Assembly: GCA_965223985.1 (NCBI GenBank)
Contig: OZ245030.1
Location: forward strand, 1,178,001-1,242,000
Direction: 5' to 3'
Source: JAPPKS01 sp963667895
GTDB lineage: Bacteria > Poribacteria > WGA-4E > PCPOR2b
Length of the DNA: 64,000 nt
Made by a program: the position numbers and the translations under genes. Position 1 is the first letter of the stretch; each line of letters begins with the position of its first letter. Positions 60,935-64,000 of this stretch are shown piece by piece. The notes beneath the pieces were generated by a model, which was given only the letters and a program-made list of their open reading frames with translations, had not been told where the DNA came from and did not search any database.

Positions 60935-61834
60935 ATGAAAATCCTAGTGACTGGATCAACGGGACTCATCGGTTCGGCGCTGGTTAACTTCCTTGCCGAC
61001 CAGGGACACGAGATCAAAAGACTCGTCCGAACCCAGCCCACGTCCGGAGAAGATGAGATACACTGGTCGCCTGATTCGGGAAGTATCGAAAAGGCGAGTC
61101 TCGAAGGTCTAGATGCGGTCGTGCATCTCGCCGGGGAAAACCTCGCCACCGGAAGATGGACGGCTGATAAAAAAGCCCGAATTCGTGACAGCCGCGTCAA
61201 GGGAACTCGTTTGCTCTGCGAAGCTCTCTCCCATCTTACACAGCCGCCCAAGGCATTGGTGTGCTCGTCGGCTATCGGCTACTACGGCAATCGCGGCGAT
61301 GCGGTTGTCAATGAGGGCGCTTTTTCGGGTTCAGGGTTTCTCGCCGACGTTTGCCACGAATGGGAGGCAGCCACGGGATCGGCGTCAGAAGCAGGGATCC
61401 GCGTGGTAAACCTTCGTATCGGAGTTGTACTTAGTCTAGCCGGGGGCGCCTTGGCAAGGATGCTTCCCCCATTCAGAATGGGGTTTGGCGGCAAATTGGG
61501 GAATGGGAAACAATACATCAGTTGGATCGCGTTAGATGACGCCGTTGGCGTAATCAATCACGTTCTCACTCAAGACGGTTTGCACGGTCCCGTGAATACA
61601 GTTACGCCCCAAGCGGTCACAAACAGTGAGTTCACAAAAACTTTGGGGCGTGTGTTGAAACGCCCAACCCTGTTTGGCATGCCCGCCTTTATGGTTCGTT
61701 CTGTCTTCGGAGAGATGGCGGACGAAACGCTGCTGGCGAGCACCCGGGTGGAGCCCACTCGACTAGTTGAAACAGCCTACGAGTATCACTATCCTGAACT
61801 CGAAGGCACACTGCGACACCTTCTAGGAAAATGA
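60935..61834 (+). CDS. TIGR01777-family NAD(P)-dependent epimerase-like protein
   Basis: This is an extended short-chain dehydrogenase fold of 299 residues. Features are the nucleotide loop TGSTGLIGSAL, VVHLAGENLATGRW, the conserved TIGR01777 pattern SSAIGYYGNRGD with the catalytic Tyr region, and FGGKLGNGKQYISWIALDD. The C-terminal DUF1731 domain is present. It probably acts on a nucleotide sugar or another small substrate; unknown. GGAGGG lies 8-13 bases before the ATG. Confidence 0.9.
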   Translation: MKILVTGSTGLIGSALVNFLADQGHEIKRLVRTQPTSGEDEIHWSPDSGSIEKASLEGLDAVVHLAGENLATGRWTADKKARIRDSRVKGTRLLCEALSHLTQPPKALVCSSAIGYYGNRGDAVVNEGAFSGSGFLADVCHEWEAATGSASEAGIRVVNLRIGVVLSLAGGALARMLPPFRMGFGGKLGNGKQYISWIALDDAVGVINHVLTQDGLHGPVNTVTPQAVTNSEFTKTLGRVLKRPTLFGMPAFMVRSVFGEMADETLLASTRVEPTRLVETAYEYHYPELEGTLRHLLGK

Positions 61835-62104
61835 ACGGTGCTGAAGGATCAGTGCTAGGTCTAAAATCCTCGTCGCAGTGCCGCTTAGCCAGATGACAGG
61901 TCGCCCATCCGCGTCACAGAGAACTTCGGCAAATTCCCCCTGCGTTGACTTACTTTGATTAACTTACCACGATACCCGCTGATCGAAGGATTTGTAAGGA
62001 CCGTGAGGTTTTCCCACAAATTTAGCGGAGGCAGGGGAACAAGTTCTCCTTGCTCCCTGCCGTGTCTTGTCTTCAGCGCTTAGTTACAAATTGCGCACAC
62101 CCAC

Positions 62105-62986
62105 CTAAGACATCCCGATGATCTCTCTCGCTTCATCAGGTGAGGCGATCTCTCTTCCAATTTCCCGCGCCATGCGGACCGCTTTCTCCACCAAAGCCGC
62201 ATTAGTTTTGGCGAGTGTACCGTCTTCTAAATAGGGACAGTCCTCCATGCCGACGCGAACATTTCCTCCGAGTAGGATAGCCTGGTTGACGATTTGCCAG
62301 TAGACCGGCGGATCCATACAACTCATGTTCCAATTCACGCGCGGCGGCAAATTGTTGACCATGTACAGCATCGCTTCAGCTTTCGGCGGTGTCCACGAAC
62401 CGCCGGGCCAACTGATAAATAGCGTAACCCAGAGCGGATCAGGCAGAAGTCCATCATCCTCCCGCAGTTTTTGGATGTTCCAGAAGGCGCCGGTATGGAA
62501 CGCTTCGATCTCCAGCTTGACATTGTGCTCATTTGCTAGACGGGCGTACTCTTTGAGTTCCGACACGGGGTGAACCGCATATATCTCATTCGGAGGATAG
62601 GCTGGATCGGGATGAAAATACTCGTCGTGTGCGTTAAAAGCAATTGCACTCATGTCAGCGTTGATTGTATCCCATAGCTCTATCTTGTGCTCCAGGCGCA
62701 TACTGGCTAGCCCGAGCTGCACAATCGGGTTGCTACCACCAGCCCGCATTCCATCCACAATCTCGACCCACCCTTCAACGATGGGCAGTTGTAGTTTTCG
62801 ACCATCTGGTTGAATCTCCGGGTCACTGGTATAGGAACCGTGTGTGTGCGCGATAGCCGCCCCGGCATTGATAGAGCGTACATACTCCGCGGCAACGCCC
62901 TTGGTATCGCTAGGTTTTGGACCGTAGGGGTTGCCGGGATACGATAGATCGGAATCACACGTGACGGTGATGATAAGTTTTTCCAA
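62105..62986 (-). CDS. BKACE family enzyme (DUF849, beta-keto acid cleavage)
   Basis: BKACE enzymes cleave beta-keto acids with acetyl-CoA, as in lysine fermentation (3-keto-5-aminohexanoate cleavage). The 293-residue TIM-barrel protein shows KLIITVTCDSDLSYPG, the metal-binding AIAHTHGSY, VKLEIEAFHTGAFWNIQKL, LLGGNVRVGMEDCPYLEDG and ASPDEAREIIG. The first metal motif is HTHG rather than the usual HLHVRD, so the substrate may differ. The start is TTG with AAAGGAAC upstream. Isolated in context, with no CoA-transferase or kce partner here. Confidence 0.85.
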   Translation of the reverse strand: MEKLIITVTCDSDLSYPGNPYGPKPSDTKGVAAEYVRSINAGAAIAHTHGSYTSDPEIQPDGRKLQLPIVEGWVEIVDGMRAGGSNPIVQLGLASMRLEHKIELWDTINADMSAIAFNAHDEYFHPDPAYPPNEIYAVHPVSELKEYARLANEHNVKLEIEAFHTGAFWNIQKLREDDGLLPDPLWVTLFISWPGGSWTPPKAEAMLYMVNNLPPRVNWNMSCMDPPVYWQIVNQAILLGGNVRVGMEDCPYLEDGTLAKTNAALVEKAVRMAREIGREIASPDEAREIIGMS

Positions 62987-63329
62987 TTTGCTGTTCCTTT
63001 CTGGTAATAGATATTAACATTGATTTCTTCTTTTCAAACAGAATGAGGATGGCGCAAGTTCAATAAAAGGTTGGTATCAGACCGTGAGGAAGACGCATTG
63101 CTCCATTCTCGATTCCATTATACCATATTCACGCCCAATCTTCCAAACGTTGTGTACAGAAGCCCTTTAGTTCCCGGACGGGCGATGAACGCGACATCAC
63201 CACCTCAACAAGCTTGGCACTCATTTTTTGTTTGACTTTTAAGGGAGTCGTGCTATACTTTGTGGTTATATTCCTGTGGTCAAAGCTGTTTAACGAAATT
63301 CTAAATGGAGAACCTTTTTAGAGAGAAAT
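62987..63329. other. Divergent intergenic region upstream of the PhyH gene
   Basis: The region spans 343 bases with no gene; contains the plus-strand promoter at 63232-63259. Confidence 0.5.
63232..63259 (+). promoter_or_regulatory. Sigma-70-like promoter for the PhyH gene
   Basis: TTGACT (63232-63237) and TATACT (63254-63259) are 16 bases apart, 5/6 matches each, giving a leader of ~64 bases. Confidence 0.6.
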
Positions 63330-64000
63330 ATGATGGAAATCAACGAAATCAAAGGCCGATTGGCGGACGAAGGCTACTGCATCTTGGAAAACCTATTGTC
63401 ACCCGAAGAGGCAGAGCGTTTGGATAGTCTTGCACGCACGATAATGGATTCGATGGGGAACGCCTACATCAGTCTGGAGGGCTCGCTCAACCATATTCCG
63501 GAACTCGCCCAGTTGTGCATACACCCGCTAATTCTCGACATCGCCGAGGCAGTACTTGGAGAAGGGTTAATAATCGCAAATAACGCCGCCATGAAATGGT
63601 GTAAGCCCGGAACTCCAGAACAAGGACTACACGCCGACTGGCCGACACCTGGTGCCTTGCGCACAGGACCTGGTTCTCCTATACCGCCCTGGAACGGGCT
63701 TCAGGTCTTTTGGATGCTCACGGACGGCACCCCAGAAAATGGTGCAACACGAATTGTGCCTTTCAGTCATCATACGCAACGCGCACCGAGCCGAGACAGC
63801 TATCCGCAGGAAATCCCGGTGACCGGTAAAAAGGGGTCCGCATTTGTTTACCACAACGGACTCTGGCATCGAACCGGCGCAAACACGACGACCGACCAGC
63901 ATCGCATGTTCGCGAATATATATTACACGCCTGTGTGCCTATATCGACCGCCCACGACGTGGCCTCTCGTTAAGCGAGAGATTTATGAAACCTTTCCGCC
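63330..64000 (+). CDS. Phytanoyl-CoA dioxygenase (PhyH) family protein (3' partial)
   Basis: The frame runs off the right edge; 223 residues are visible. It is an Fe(II)/2-oxoglutarate-dependent oxygenase with the HxD metal pair in LHADWP (His101, Asp103), the distal His180 in GLWHRTGANTT and the 2-oxoglutarate-binding Arg192 (DQHRMFANIYY). The N-terminus EGYCILENLLSPEEAERLD is typical of the family. PhyH-like proteins hydroxylate diverse small molecules and are highly expanded in Poribacteria. The start is ATG 63330 (or 63333). The substrate is unknown. Confidence 0.9.
   Translation, partial: MMEINEIKGRLADEGYCILENLLSPEEAERLDSLARTIMDSMGNAYISLEGSLNHIPELAQLCIHPLILDIAEAVLGEGLIIANNAAMKWCKPGTPEQGLHADWPTPGALRTGPGSPIPPWNGLQVFWMLTDGTPENGATRIVPFSHHTQRAPSRDSYPQEIPVTGKKGSAFVYHNGLWHRTGANTTTDQHRMFANIYYTPVCLYRPPTTWPLVKREIYETFP

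Noticed and set aside
1..64000. tRNA, rRNA genes or CRISPR arrays
   Set aside because: I saw no cloverleaf with a proper TPsiC box outside genes, no rRNA-like sequence and no regularly spaced direct repeats; a covariance-model search would be needed to exclude a missed tRNA.

Overview
The window looks like a chromosomal piece from an uncultured Gram-negative bacterium, most likely Candidatus Poribacteria or a close relative. The evidence is (i) two secreted proteins ending in the C-terminal module with the signature NYPNPFNPETWIPY (1-627 and 46136-46777), which I associate with Poribacteria; (ii) a lipid A gene set with an LpxC-FabZ fusion, so there is an outer membrane; (iii) families common in Poribacteria and Planctomycetes (DUF1549, DUF1501, PhyH dioxygenase, TIM-barrel sugar isomerase, BKACE); and (iv) small dispersed repeats. 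The taxonomic call is inference.

Layout. 1-7.2 kb: the end of a secreted protein, a lipoprotein of stacked beta-propellers coupled to a SWIM zinc-finger protein, hflX, and a glycoside-hydrolase-like gene. 7.4-16.4 kb: a same-strand defence block with a near-consensus promoter. It holds a type III restriction subunit (Res), an antitoxin with a toxin cut off by repeat DNA, a PARIS/AriAB-like ATPase plus DUF4435 TOPRIM pair, the type III methyltransferase (Mod), and a HEPN-domain gene overlapping mod. 16.8-24.6 kb: an unknown protein, an acyltransferase, a VOC pseudogene, a PspA/DUF2170 stress pair, tgt and a sugar isomerase. 24.8-29.1 kb: a DUF393-LMF fusion, an NHL-repeat protein and nusB. 29.6-37.6 kb: an aldose-epimerase-like protein, a large lipoprotein, tsaD and tsaC (t6A tRNA modification), a beta-helix protein and a ThiF/MoeB enzyme.

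37755-37985 holds a gene that ordinary ORF calling misses: a 76-residue SelW/Rdx selenoprotein with in-frame UGA at residue 11 (C-T-A-U) and a SECIS-like hairpin just downstream. 38.1-42.8 kb is a reverse-strand envelope operon (ruvX, mltG, lpxC-fabZ, lpxA, lpxI), followed by clpB.

46-55.6 kb is a patchwork of secreted repeat proteins (TPR, PKD plus M15 peptidase, HEAT, beta-propeller). It includes two genes sharing a leader module, an orphan C-terminal module, and a HEAT gene whose 3' end is replaced by an IS1595/ISXO2 transposase remnant. 55.6-57.5 kb is an AT-rich set of four small membrane proteins. The right end has a DUF1549/DUF1501 pair, a TIGR01777 epimerase, a BKACE enzyme and the start of a PhyH dioxygenase.

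The most interesting items are the composite defence block and the hidden selenoprotein.
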